Below, piece after piece: positions 1 through 8,564 of a DNA stretch of 64,000 bases. Positions within the stretch are counted from its first letter, which is position 1. Each line of letters starts with the position of its first letter. Under the pieces are notes generated by a model, which worked only from the letters and a program-made list of their open reading frames with translations, made no database searches and was not told the DNA's origin. Origin of the DNA: Pantoea sp. RIT-PI-b (GTDB lineage Bacteria > Pseudomonadota > Gammaproteobacteria > Enterobacterales > Enterobacteriaceae); NCBI RefSeq assembly GCF_001187905.1, contig NZ_LGIS01000012.1, positions 248,001 through 312,000 of the forward strand, given 5' to 3'. A program made the translations under genes and the position numbers.

Positions 1-2
1 TC

Positions 3-512
3 AGCCTGTTTGCCCGACACCTGCGTCCGATGCTGCATGAACAGCGCATTGCAGAAGATGAGGTTGATCTTAGCAATGTAGAGATGAGTCATTATCGTCT
101 ATCAAAACTCCATGAGCAGCATCTTAGGCTGCAAGAAGATGCCGAAGAGTACAAACTCAAACCTAGCAACGACATGGGCACGGCAAAGCCTAAGAACCCG
201 CAAGAAGAGTTCCTGTCAAACATCCTGGCGCGTCTGAACGATCTGTTTATCACCGACAATCTTAGCGATAAAGATATGATTAATTATGCTTTTTCCGTCA
301 GAGACAAGTTATCTGAGAACCAGGCGGTAATGACGCAGATTGCCAATAACACGCGCGAACAGGCAATGCTGGGAGATTTCCCGAAAGCGATTGATGATGC
401 CGTAATGGATAGCAATGATGCGCATCAGGAGATGATGATTCAGTACTTGTCGAATCCGGAGCTTGCGAAAGGGTTTGCTAGGGTGGTGTTTGATATGTTG
501 AAGGGTGCTTGA
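3..512 (+). CDS. hsdR: Type I restriction enzyme R subunit, C-terminal fragment (cut by window edge)
   Basis: The reading frame is open from the first bases of the window, so this is the 3' end of a longer gene; an internal ATG at 30 is not the real start. The roughly 170 visible residues are charged and helical, with the LARLNDLF...NYAFSVRDKL segment typical of the C-terminal helical domain of EcoR124-type HsdR, the part that contacts the methylase complex. The helicase and nuclease domains lie upstream, outside the window. Family assignment is by recognition of this tail only. hsdM and hsdS are not visible and would be expected to the left. A weak hairpin follows the stop codon. Confidence 0.72.
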   Translation, partial: SLFARHLRPMLHEQRIAEDEVDLSNVEMSHYRLSKLHEQHLRLQEDAEEYKLKPSNDMGTAKPKNPQEEFLSNILARLNDLFITDNLSDKDMINYAFSVRDKLSENQAVMTQIANNTREQAMLGDFPKAIDDAVMDSNDAHQEMMIQYLSNPELAKGFARVVFDMLKGA

Positions 513-520
513 TTATTGGA

Positions 521-546
521 GGGGCTTAAGATAGCCCCGTTATTTT
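521..546 (+). terminator. Weak hairpin after hsdR
   Basis: GGGGCT and AGCCCC form a 6-bp stem with a 6-nt loop right after the hsdR stop codon. An imperfect T-rich stretch (gttatttt) follows. It is a plausible but weak intrinsic terminator. Confidence 0.45.
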
Positions 547-622
547 AAATATCATCATGTTTTCTAATGGCTGCACGTATAACGCTGTTCAGCGACTCGA
601 TTGCATTCGAGATGTAGATAAC
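545..622 (-). mobile_element. Remnant of an IS256-family transposase
   Basis: Reading leftwards from 622 gives VIYISNAIESLNSVIR followed by AAIRKHDDI and a stop. This closely resembles the conserved (I)YTTNAIESLNSVIRKA block near the C-terminus of IS256 (mutator-type) transposases. In the same frame just upstream (to the right) there are TAG and TGA stops, and the expected KWTMPIRNW continuation is missing. It is therefore a decayed fragment of about 25 codons rather than an element. Only this motif supports the call; no terminal repeats were recognised. Confidence 0.6.
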
Positions 623-994
623 GCGTCATCGCTATGTCATTGTGAGTCAATATTTCCGGCAGCTTACGCGTAATGACTGATACCATAGCTCTGATTCCAG
701 AGGTGGCGCATTTCCCTGCGCGGTTTTACCTGCTCCAGATTAATCGTATTGCATCATCTGTGGCAGTAGCGAGAGCTGCTACGATGAAGGTCAAAAGGGG
801 CACAAGGACTCGCCACGATGTGATTACCGTTCTGCATGGCTACTATCTGGAATAATACGTGTTACGCTCGAAAGCACGGAACTGATAGTTTTTCCCTTCT
901 GAGTCGCGCAAAGATCACCCCTACTGCATTTTCTCTATTGTTATCAACCCACTAATTACTTACTCTGAGCAGGATTTAACAGTGGAGGTTGATG
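623..994. other. Intergenic stretch without a recognisable gene
   Basis: No convincing coding sequence is visible between the transposase remnant and the next gene. A 60-codon plus-strand frame at 673-855 has no clear ribosome binding site and no family resemblance. Part of the stretch may be further decayed insertion-sequence DNA. The last part carries the promoter and an excellent ribosome binding site (GGAGG at 984-988) for the gene starting at 995. Confidence 0.5.
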
Positions 995-1927
995 ATGACT
1001 TTAGGTGAGATTGTTTCCCCGCTCAGTTCACTTTTACGGCTTATCCTGACTTTGGGACAGAAAAAAAAGCGCTCAGAGCGTCAACTTGAAGCCCGGCTCA
1101 TAGCTCGTGGTATTGTTGCGGAGTTGCCCGAAGGTATTCCCTTTTATATCACCGCAGACGATGGCTCTCGGGAGAAAGGCATCTATGTCATTGGATTATT
1201 AATCTGGAACAGGGGAACGCTGCCGGTGGTGGAAAAAGATTTTCTTCCAACATCTCCTCTTATCGTTAAAATCAGTGATAAAGCAAAATTTGTCGGCAGC
1301 CGTATTCTGGCGGTTGAAGACGAGGTGCGTTGTTCCTGCCAGTTGCTTAACGATCAGCAACTGCAAATACATTTCGATTGCCTCAATTCCGAGGAATATC
1401 TAGTGATTCCATTGTTTGTCACAGGCGATCCCTACGCCAATGTTGAACTGAGTGGGCGCATTATCGGGCAGAGCCATCCTATCGATCACACCGCGGCTGA
1501 GGTGAAAGCCAGTGTTCCGGAGCGTCTGGCTTCGTTGATGCTCTTAATCTTTGTACTGAACATGTTACCGGGCTTCTTTATCAGCGGTGCCCTGATGATA
1601 AAAGAGTATGGCTTCCGCGTTTTCATGAACGATTTCGAGTCCATTTCCCGCTGGTACTCCATGCCCTTTGCCTTCGGCGCCATCGCTATATTTATGTTTC
1701 TGTTGTCTCGTATCGTCTACTGGTTTGAGCGCCGTACCTACCCTGAAGGTTACCCACTTGAGGCGGACCTTGAGCCCCCGTTGCATAAGTCGATAGTTGG
1801 CTTGTGCAAATGCGTTTTTCAGGGAAAAAAGATACGTTTGTCCGCATCGATATTCAGTTGGGGAAAGCCCATCATTATGGCGGAGAAGCGCGTTCGTCGC
1901 CGTAGCATTAACGATTGGGTAAAATAA
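995..1927 (+). CDS. Uncharacterised two-helix membrane protein
   Basis: About 310 residues. The ATG at 995 is preferred because GGAGG at 984-988 lies 6 nt upstream; ATG 992 and TTG 989 are too close to it. The first 180 or so residues are soluble and rich in beta-type sequence (IPFYITADDG, LLIWNRGTLPVV, YLVIPLFVTG). Two strong hydrophobic segments follow at about residues 185-208 and 225-248, then a basic cytoplasmic-looking tail (EKRVRRRSIND). I do not recognise the family. Its position between a restriction locus and the end of a T6SS operon suggests accessory cargo. An anchored sensor or a defence-associated protein is possible, but nothing in the sequence proves either. Confidence 0.7.
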   Translation: MTLGEIVSPLSSLLRLILTLGQKKKRSERQLEARLIARGIVAELPEGIPFYITADDGSREKGIYVIGLLIWNRGTLPVVEKDFLPTSPLIVKISDKAKFVGSRILAVEDEVRCSCQLLNDQQLQIHFDCLNSEEYLVIPLFVTGDPYANVELSGRIIGQSHPIDHTAAEVKASVPERLASLMLLIFVLNMLPGFFISGALMIKEYGFRVFMNDFESISRWYSMPFAFGAIAIFMFLLSRIVYWFERRTYPEGYPLEADLEPPLHKSIVGLCKCVFQGKKIRLSASIFSWGKPIIMAEKRVRRRSINDWVK

Positions 1928-2109
1928 CTCCCTCACACTGACACTGCTAATCTGGCTGCCCGGACATGCTATTCTCTTTGTCCTTCATGTTCACCGGGGG
2001 CAGCCGCTCTGAACCACCAGATTGACAATCACAGGATCCTGCCTCGCATGACTTTCACCGCCGCACCGGCCCGATGGGATCTAAAAGTGACTCTGAGAGA
2101 CCATGAAGG

Positions 2110-3312
2110 TTACCGCCGAAATTCTCGACAGTCTGCTGGTGCCTTGCCACATCGAAGTGGTCTCGGCCCCCCAGATAGGCTGTTCAGTTTTGTGGCGCCG
2201 GCGGCATCATTCCTTTTTGGTTGCATATTACTGGAATGACACAGGATTTCTAACACTCCCGGGAGCAGGCCACGCCAAATTTCCTTATTTTCCTCACGCA
2301 ATCCTCCTATCATGATGCGCACTATTTCCGACATCTCATGCAGATTATCCTCCCTCAGCCCCAGCATCATGTTGTACCCATTAAACAGGCCGCCATCACC
2401 TAACCGTGGCAACGGCAGCAGCTTGGTAGGAATCGTCAGCCAGAACCGCAGATCATAATCGCACCCCAAATATGTCCGCAGCAGCGTCATCACATCCTGC
2501 CTGAGTTGCCCATTCGGCATCCAACCCTTTGCTTCATCGGCATCCTCTGTCGAAAGCTCGACCCGCGAGCAGTACCCGGTCACATAGATCTCATCCCCCA
2601 GCACCGGGTTCTGATCGAGCGACAAACCGCCACGAAGTGCAAGCTGGGCGCGTTTCGCCACTGGCATTCTCACCGCATGATGCGCGAACACTTCAACGTG
2701 AGTATTAGGTGCCTGGCTGCGAATCACCGCCGCAATACCTTCAGCGGTGTGCGTCGGGTGCAGTAGCGGCTGCAATATCGCCAGTAAGCGTGAAGATGGC
2801 AGTTCCAAGCTGCGGGCAATGCCCGCCAGCGCCATCAGGCTCTGTGAAATGGCATCATTGCCGCCGGGCGCAAAAGTGGCCGGATAACTGTATTTGCGCC
2901 AGATGCGATAAAACTGCGTCATCAGCCGGTGATTGAAGATATCCAGAAACGCGGCCATCGCATCGGCGCCGTCACGGTTCTGATTGATATCGTCGATGAT
3001 GGTGGTGGGCAGCGGCGAATCCACGCCGTACAAGCCGAGGAAATGTGTTCTAACGGTGGGCGGCGCATCAGGATTATCGGCGTCGATTTCGGTGCGCTTT
3101 AGCTCACTGGCGGGAAAGCCCAGATGCGGGTTGGGGCGAAAGCGCACCGCATCACATTCCGGCGTGCGGCCCGTGCCCAGGCGGCTATGGGTTGTCTGTT
3201 CTAGCAGCTGGCAGAAGCGATAAAAGTTAAACCGCGCCGTGTGATCATCGCCGTTGGCGTCCAGCCAGAACGGGGGCAGAGGTGAACGGTTTTGTTTGTT
3301 GTCGTCTGTCAC
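2110..3312 (-). CDS. tssG: Type VI secretion baseplate protein TssG (odd C-terminus)
   Basis: TssG (ImpH/VasB family) joins TssF, TssE and TssK in the T6SS baseplate wedge. The family is recognised from FYRFCQLLEQ near the N-terminus, the FRPNPHLGFPASE block, the HRLMTQFYRIWRKY segment, and the late LLPLPRLGDGG...GYNMMLGLREDN region. Its ATG overlaps the tssF stop (ATGA), so the two are co-translated. Oddity: after the point where TssG proteins normally finish (about residue 345), the frame runs on for some 50 residues rich in P, R and S with no family character. The 3' end may be fused to unrelated DNA. It is the last gene of the leftward T6SS operon. Confidence 0.85.
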   Translation of the reverse strand: MTDDNKQNRSPLPPFWLDANGDDHTARFNFYRFCQLLEQTTHSRLGTGRTPECDAVRFRPNPHLGFPASELKRTEIDADNPDAPPTVRTHFLGLYGVDSPLPTTIIDDINQNRDGADAMAAFLDIFNHRLMTQFYRIWRKYSYPATFAPGGNDAISQSLMALAGIARSLELPSSRLLAILQPLLHPTHTAEGIAAVIRSQAPNTHVEVFAHHAVRMPVAKRAQLALRGGLSLDQNPVLGDEIYVTGYCSRVELSTEDADEAKGWMPNGQLRQDVMTLLRTYLGCDYDLRFWLTIPTKLLPLPRLGDGGLFNGYNMMLGLREDNLHEMSEIVRIMIGGLREENKEIWRGLLPGVLEILCHSSNMQPKRNDAAGATKLNSLSGGPRPLRCGKAPADCREFRR

Positions 3313-5093
3313 ATCAATACCCTGTCAATGCGTCGCTCCGGCCAGGCCCATTCGGTGCCCGAGGCGGTCAGCAGCACCGTCAGTTGGGTAAAGCGGATGA
3401 CGCTGGCGTACTGGGTGAAGAACTGCTCCAGCAGTTCGCAAAACAATCGGGCATCGCCGGTGCCGCTAAACATTGTCTCATCCAGCAGCACGCGAATACG
3501 CACGCCGTGCCAGTGATATGAGGCGTTATAGTCCTGCTGCCAGCTAACGTGACGGATACCGCTGATGCGTCGGCGGTTGTTCTCCTCGTCGCTCCAGTTA
3601 AATAGCGACATCACGGCCCGCAGGTTTTCGGCATCGCTAATCATCTGACTTAGGGCGCGGGGATGCAGCAGCGATATCAGGTGCCACTGATAAAGTTGCG
3701 TGGTTGGCGGGTAATAGGGCATGGAAGGGGGCTGTCGTGTTTTGCACCGCACAGCCAGGTTGCCGATCACTGCGCTGCCATCAAATACCGCTTTCTCCAA
3801 CGCCATACGCGGATAATTGCCGTTGGTGCAGGTGAGGTTCATAAACAGCGTGGCATCTTCCTGAGTTCGGTCAGCTTCGCTGGCATCGCCGCCCAGCATC
3901 AGCAGGGTTTCATAAAGACCGCTGACGCCACGCCAGATGCGCGTATGGAAATAACGCTCCGGCCACGACGCTTTGTGTTGCAGCATGCCGCCTTTTTGCC
4001 GGAAGTGTCGATACGGCACATAACGCCGCTTATCCAGTTTTTCACTGGCGGCCACCGCATCCACGCTGTAGATCTCCGTATGCTGATCGCCAAGGCGGTG
4101 CGGCCGCAGGCGATAATCCAGCACCGCAGGCTGCACTTTCAGCGGCTCTGCGTTGAGAGAAAACAGGTTGATAACCGGAACGCAGTGAATGCGCAGCACA
4201 TCTTGCGGCAGCGAAATGTCGCGCGGAAGTGGCTGTCTCAAATGGATTTCGAGCATCGCCTCCCTGCAGCTTTCACTAAAGGGCAGCGTGTTAAGCCCGG
4301 AAAGGGTAAAGAACGCATAGCGCGCGGGAAAACTGAAATATTCCAGCAGCGGACGCACCTCGCCGCACAAGGCTGGGCTTTCGCTTTCAGGCCACACCGA
4401 GCGCCAGTGCTGCTGCCAGCGGGCGCGGATGTCGCCAGTAAAGGGTTGTGGATCGCAGTTATCACTCTGCGGCAGGCGAACCGTGATTCGTTCAATATGG
4501 TTGCTCAGAGCCTGATACATCAGCGACTGCACCGGGCGATCTCCGTGGATATAAAGCGGGATATCGCTGAGATCGATCTGGCTTGGATCCGCCTGGGAAC
4601 TGAGAGCAAATCGCAGGCAGATCATCTGGTGCCCATCGGGATGGAAGGGCGCCGTTATCTCGCCCAGCGTTAGCGGATGCAGCTTGAGCGCATCGGTGGT
4701 GCGATAGGGGCAGCGCAGGCCGGTTATATCCATCGGGCGGGTCAACAGCGTAGTGCCTTCCGGCAGCACGGCATCACGTACCTGGGCGATGGTATCTAGC
4801 GTGAGTTCAACGATCGCCATCGATGGCAGCGTGCGGTTTACCACGGGCAGCAGATGCCCAAGCAGTGGCTCCGTCAGTTCCGGGATATCATCATCAATCT
4901 TGCGGCGCATCTGCGCTATCAGCAGCGAAAATCCCTGGAAGAGCTGCTCTACAGATTCATCCATCTTCAGCGACGTTCCGTCAATGCCGAGACGACGAGC
5001 TGCCTGCGGATGCTGTTCAGCAAACTCTTGCGCCGCCGATTTCAGATAGCGCATCTCGCTGTCGAAATAGTTGAGAAAGTCGTGATCGTTCAT
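3309..5093 (-). CDS. tssF: Type VI secretion baseplate protein TssF
   Basis: TssF (ImpG/VasA family), 594 residues, is the main wedge component of the T6SS baseplate and partners TssG. The N-terminus is characteristic: FLNYFDSEMRYLKSAAQEFAEQHPQAARRLG is followed by PELTEPLLGHLLPVVNRTLPSMAIVEL. The length is typical. It starts 7 nt after the stop of the small membrane protein upstream and ends in an ATGA overlap with tssG, so it belongs to the long T6SS transcript. No truncation or frameshift is seen. Confidence 0.93.
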   Translation of the reverse strand: MNDHDFLNYFDSEMRYLKSAAQEFAEQHPQAARRLGIDGTSLKMDESVEQLFQGFSLLIAQMRRKIDDDIPELTEPLLGHLLPVVNRTLPSMAIVELTLDTIAQVRDAVLPEGTTLLTRPMDITGLRCPYRTTDALKLHPLTLGEITAPFHPDGHQMICLRFALSSQADPSQIDLSDIPLYIHGDRPVQSLMYQALSNHIERITVRLPQSDNCDPQPFTGDIRARWQQHWRSVWPESESPALCGEVRPLLEYFSFPARYAFFTLSGLNTLPFSESCREAMLEIHLRQPLPRDISLPQDVLRIHCVPVINLFSLNAEPLKVQPAVLDYRLRPHRLGDQHTEIYSVDAVAASEKLDKRRYVPYRHFRQKGGMLQHKASWPERYFHTRIWRGVSGLYETLLMLGGDASEADRTQEDATLFMNLTCTNGNYPRMALEKAVFDGSAVIGNLAVRCKTRQPPSMPYYPPTTQLYQWHLISLLHPRALSQMISDAENLRAVMSLFNWSDEENNRRRISGIRHVSWQQDYNASYHWHGVRIRVLLDETMFSGTGDARLFCELLEQFFTQYASVIRFTQLTVLLTASGTEWAWPERRIDRVLM

Positions 5094-5100
5094 GGCTCAC

Positions 5101-5502
5101 CTAATCAACCGGCATCAATGTCAGATAAAGCACTGAGCAGAGTGAAATCAGCCACAGCAGCAACAGAGAGAGCAGGGTTCGATAAAACAAGGTGCGCGTT
5201 CCCCGCCAGCGATCCGGCAGAGAGCGGGTGCTGGAAGTTTTTTGCCGCCACAGATGCGCCATGCCTTGATCAAATTCGGCAAGATCCTTGTCGTCGTTGA
5301 GCAGTGCGAAAAGCCGCTCATCCAGCCATAAGCGCCAGCAGTAATAGTGCGTAATTAAAAACAGCACCATTAACGGTACGCTAAGCACGGAGGAGATGAG
5401 GTGAAACATCAGCGCCAGCGGTGGCAGCGTTAAGGCGGCGACGTAGCGCCAGCTGGTGAGATGGATGTGCATAATCCGGTTTATCATGATGTTGTCTGAC
5501 AT
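5101..5502 (-). CDS. Small membrane protein between ynbD and tssF, function unknown
   Basis: 133 residues with two or three hydrophobic segments, at about 20-55 (possibly a hairpin) and 108-130. A charged cytoplasmic-type loop (LLNDDKDLAEFDQGMAHLWRQK) lies between them. It overlaps the end of ynbD by 19 nt and precedes tssF by 7 nt, so it is translationally tied to both the lipid cassette and the secretion genes. I do not recognise a family. Its place suggests a partner of the ynb enzymes or a T6SS accessory subunit, but this is inference from context. Confidence 0.7.
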   Translation of the reverse strand: MSDNIMINRIMHIHLTSWRYVAALTLPPLALMFHLISSVLSVPLMVLFLITHYYCWRLWLDERLFALLNDDKDLAEFDQGMAHLWRQKTSSTRSLPDRWRGTRTLFYRTLLSLLLLWLISLCSVLYLTLMPVD

Positions 5503-6806
5503 AGCTGCTCCTTGCTAAATGCTTCCAGAGCCTTGATGTGGGCGGGCGTGAGGACAATCTGTGGTCGTCTGGCCTGAATCAGTTCAACAACCTGAGCAAC
5601 TGACGCAACGTGCCCCTCAGCCAGCAGCCAGGCTGCAACTACCGTCGTACTGCGCGATAAACCCAGGGCACAGCAAACCAGCACCTTGTCATACGTTTGG
5701 CACAGCTGGCGGAGTTGCCTTACCGCATGGCGCATATCCTCAATCTCTGGCACCAGCAGATCCATCAGCGGGTAAGCTTGCCAGCGCTGTGCCATGCGGT
5801 AGCCTTGGTGGAATTCTGCTGTCAGGTCGAAAACTGCGATATGCCGTTCCGCCTTACCGGGAAATCTACCCAGCGCTACGCCGGTAAAAATGACACTGCT
5901 TTTAGCCATGTGGCGGGAGAACCAGCAGCGGGAGATCGCTGCGCCTGCCAGATAAGGTAACAGCAGTAAGCGCGCGGAAAGAGACAGGCTGCCGCTGCTG
6001 TTTTTCTGGAATATCGTCACGCCCAATCCGGCATAACCCGCCGCTACTATCAGTAGTGCGATGCCGGGCCACAACAGCAGATAGCCATAGGGAATGTTCA
6101 TTCCCGCCAGTAAAAACAGTACTCCGCCAAGGCAGTATTTAACGGCGAGACGCTGAGCGTGCGGTGAAGGAGGCTGCCAGCGCCATCGCCCTTCAATCGG
6201 GATGGCGTAGCTGATGATGACCGCAACCCCACTTCCACTGATCACATCAATGAAATGGTGCTGCCAGGTCGTGAGCACCGAGATGGCAATCAGCAAAAAC
6301 CAGCTGCCTGCGACAACTCTCGCCTTGCGATTCAGGTGCTGGCGGAAGCGTAACCAGAGCAGCCAGGTCAGAATGATGTGCAGCGATGGCGCCTGGTTGT
6401 AGGGCAGGTCAAACTGCTCCAGCTGATGGAACAGCCAGCCAAAGGCGCCCTGTGTTTCCGGGCGCGTAAAGGTGAATTTCAGCGGAAACAGTAAGAACGC
6501 TGCGCACGCCACCAGCGATGCCGTAAGCAGGCGATAGCCGTGGCGCATCAGCTCCTGTTTTGAGGTGCAGATAAACAGTGAAATGCCGTACAGCAGGTCA
6601 ATGCTCCAGTAGGGCACGATGGTCCAGGGAACAAACGGTATCGCCCGCTCCCAGCTCAATACCACGCTGCTGATATCCTCCCGAGTGGCGGTGAAGGTAT
6701 TGACCTGGCCGTAACTGAGAAAAAACAGCGGTCCCAGCAGCAGTAGCCAGCCAAGCCCCTGTTTCCAGAGGCTATGTGGGCGCTGAGTCAGCGACGATTC
6801 AGTCAT
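5484..6806 (-). CDS. ynbD: PAP2-type / dual-specificity phosphatase fusion (YnbD-like)
   Basis: 440 residues. The N-terminal two thirds is a multi-pass membrane region related to inositolphosphotransferase/PAP2-type lipid phosphatases, with the QAPSLHIILTW and TWQHHFIDVISG segments carrying the two active-site histidines. The C-terminal part is a cysteine phosphatase, with signature CALGLSRS (C-x5-R-S) at about residue 375. This two-domain layout matches E. coli YnbD. The start overlaps the end of ynbC by 8 nt. Likely role: removing phosphate from a lipid intermediate at the inner membrane. The substrate is unknown. Confidence 0.85.
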   Translation of the reverse strand: MTESSLTQRPHSLWKQGLGWLLLLGPLFFLSYGQVNTFTATREDISSVVLSWERAIPFVPWTIVPYWSIDLLYGISLFICTSKQELMRHGYRLLTASLVACAAFLLFPLKFTFTRPETQGAFGWLFHQLEQFDLPYNQAPSLHIILTWLLWLRFRQHLNRKARVVAGSWFLLIAISVLTTWQHHFIDVISGSGVAVIISYAIPIEGRWRWQPPSPHAQRLAVKYCLGGVLFLLAGMNIPYGYLLLWPGIALLIVAAGYAGLGVTIFQKNSSGSLSLSARLLLLPYLAGAAISRCWFSRHMAKSSVIFTGVALGRFPGKAERHIAVFDLTAEFHQGYRMAQRWQAYPLMDLLVPEIEDMRHAVRQLRQLCQTYDKVLVCCALGLSRSTTVVAAWLLAEGHVASVAQVVELIQARRPQIVLTPAHIKALEAFSKEQLCQTTS

Positions 6807-8562
6807 GCTGCTTTCTTACCGCCAGCGACACGGTGAAGATGCCAAACTCATCAATAAGCTGGTGGCACTTCTCGAATCCGGCTTGTTCAACCAGCGTGTC
6901 CATCTCTAGCTGGCTACGCACGCGCATCAGCCAGGGAATGCCGTTCTGATGGCTGGTTAAGGTCCAGGCAATCGTTTTGAGCTGCGGGTGCCACGGCTGC
7001 CCGGTATAAACCAGCACGCCGCCAGGAGGAATGGCTGCCGCAAGCCCCGCTAACGACGTTTTAATTAACGCATTGCTCGGGAACAGTTCATAAAGCCCGG
7101 AAACAATACCCAACGTTGGAGCCGGGGCGAGAGTGGCGAGCGAGCCGTAATCAAAAGCATTGCCTTTTTTGAACTGTGCGAGATGGCCTAAGTTGCGCTC
7201 ATCGATCAGCGCCTGCCCTTTTTCCACGTTCAGTTCGCTGTAGTCGCGCAGCAAAATGCTTTCAATATCAGGCTGCTTCTCCAGCGCATCAAGTACGTAG
7301 CGGCCATGCCCGGCGGCAATATCTACCACGTGAACCGGCATGTTGCTCTCATGCAGTTTCGCCACCGCCAGGGCAATTACCTGCTGGATATTTTCCTTAC
7401 GCGCTCGGATGCCACGCCAGCCGATGCTGTTGAGATAATGGCGATCGATGATGCGACCGAGCACACCCGTTCCTTCGGCGGAATTACGGTAGACATAGTC
7501 AAGCGTGCTGCCGGAATCAAAGCCGGTTTCATATCCCAGCCGCATGCCTTTAGATAACCTGCCGAAGGTTTTCATGCCGAAGCTCAACGAGGCGTAAAAC
7601 AGGCCTTGCAGCGAGCGGCGATGAGGCGGTGCCTGTAGTTCACGATAGGCATCAGCGCCCGGACTCCATTGGTCTTCATGGCTGTAATCGAACGCGTAAG
7701 GTGCGCTGCTGTAGAGCGTTTCGATAAACGACTTCATTTTATCGAAGGCAAGTTGGCGATCTTTTTCACCCAGCGTGTCGTGATAAAAGCCCGGCAAAAT
7801 ATGTTGCTCTTTAACCGCGCTGCGCAAACCCCGGAAGAATTTTTTCTGCGGCTCGGCATGCACCACAAAGTCATCGCCGGAGATCAGCAGTTGCGTAGGT
7901 ACGGTGATCGCGGCAGAGTCAGACACGATACGCTCAGCCGTTCTATACAGATCCAGCAGGAAATTCACCGCGATCTGACGGGTAATAAGCTTATCCTGCT
8001 CAAAGCTGGCGATGCGTTCAGCATCGTGACTGAGGAATTTACCTTTGACGTAGGAGTTAACGTAGAACAGGCCGCGCATGCGTTGCTGCAGACGTAAACC
8101 AGGGCGGGCAAAAGGAACGTACAGCTTCACCTTAAACGCGGGTGAAGCCAGCACCATGCCGCGAATTTTCGGCGCGTAATCATGTACCCAGGTAGCGACC
8201 AGCACGGCACCGACGCTTTGCGCGATGACGACGATGTCCTCCATGCTGACCTGCGCCGACTCCGCCACAAAGCGCACGAACTCATCGACATCCTGCACTG
8301 AACGGGCAAGGCTTGGACTATAACCGCGCGCGCCTGGCGTCTGGCCGTGACCGCGCGCATCCCAGGCGTAAAAATGGGTGTCAGGCATGTCTAACTCATC
8401 GACAACATGCTGTAAGCGCCCTGAGTGCTCGTGTCCGCGATGAAATAGCACTATTACTTTTTTGCTCTGGCTATCTTGCGCAGGCCAGTGTCGAAAAAAG
8501 AGTGATGCACCATCGCTGGTTAAAAACGAACTCTCTACAAATAAGCGTGCTTCCTGGCTCAT
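6799..8562 (-). CDS. ynbC: Alpha/beta hydrolase - SAM methyltransferase fusion (YnbC-like)
   Basis: About 587 residues. The N-terminal half is a monoglyceride-lipase-like alpha/beta hydrolase: the HRGHEHSGR oxyanion region, AWDARGHGQTPGARG, and the nucleophile-elbow serine in VIAQSVGAVL. The C-terminal half is a class I SAM-dependent methyltransferase, with the glycine loop VVDIAAGHGRYV. The domain order and length match E. coli YnbC. An ATG at 8568 overlaps the upstream stop, but AAGGA lies 7 nt before the ATG at 8562, so the latter is preferred. It is presumed to act on lipids with its ynb neighbours; no substrate can be read from the sequence. Confidence 0.87.
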   Translation of the reverse strand: MSQEARLFVESSFLTSDGASLFFRHWPAQDSQSKKVIVLFHRGHEHSGRLQHVVDELDMPDTHFYAWDARGHGQTPGARGYSPSLARSVQDVDEFVRFVAESAQVSMEDIVVIAQSVGAVLVATWVHDYAPKIRGMVLASPAFKVKLYVPFARPGLRLQQRMRGLFYVNSYVKGKFLSHDAERIASFEQDKLITRQIAVNFLLDLYRTAERIVSDSAAITVPTQLLISGDDFVVHAEPQKKFFRGLRSAVKEQHILPGFYHDTLGEKDRQLAFDKMKSFIETLYSSAPYAFDYSHEDQWSPGADAYRELQAPPHRRSLQGLFYASLSFGMKTFGRLSKGMRLGYETGFDSGSTLDYVYRNSAEGTGVLGRIIDRHYLNSIGWRGIRARKENIQQVIALAVAKLHESNMPVHVVDIAAGHGRYVLDALEKQPDIESILLRDYSELNVEKGQALIDERNLGHLAQFKKGNAFDYGSLATLAPAPTLGIVSGLYELFPSNALIKTSLAGLAAAIPPGGVLVYTGQPWHPQLKTIAWTLTSHQNGIPWLMRVRSQLEMDTLVEQAGFEKCHQLIDEFGIFTVSLAVRKQHD

Positions 8563-8564
8563 GA

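Noticed and set aside
673..855. 60-codon + strand frame after the IS remnant
   Set aside because: No ribosome binding site, no family features, and it overlaps presumed decayed transposon DNA.
1928..2315. Small + strand frames overlapping the end of tssG
   Set aside because: No ribosome binding site or family match; treated only as possible junction DNA.
3663..4673. Long open frame (336 codons) on the + strand
   Set aside because: It lies wholly opposite tssF, which has clear family motifs; the antisense frame has no ribosome binding site and an unnatural, basic composition.
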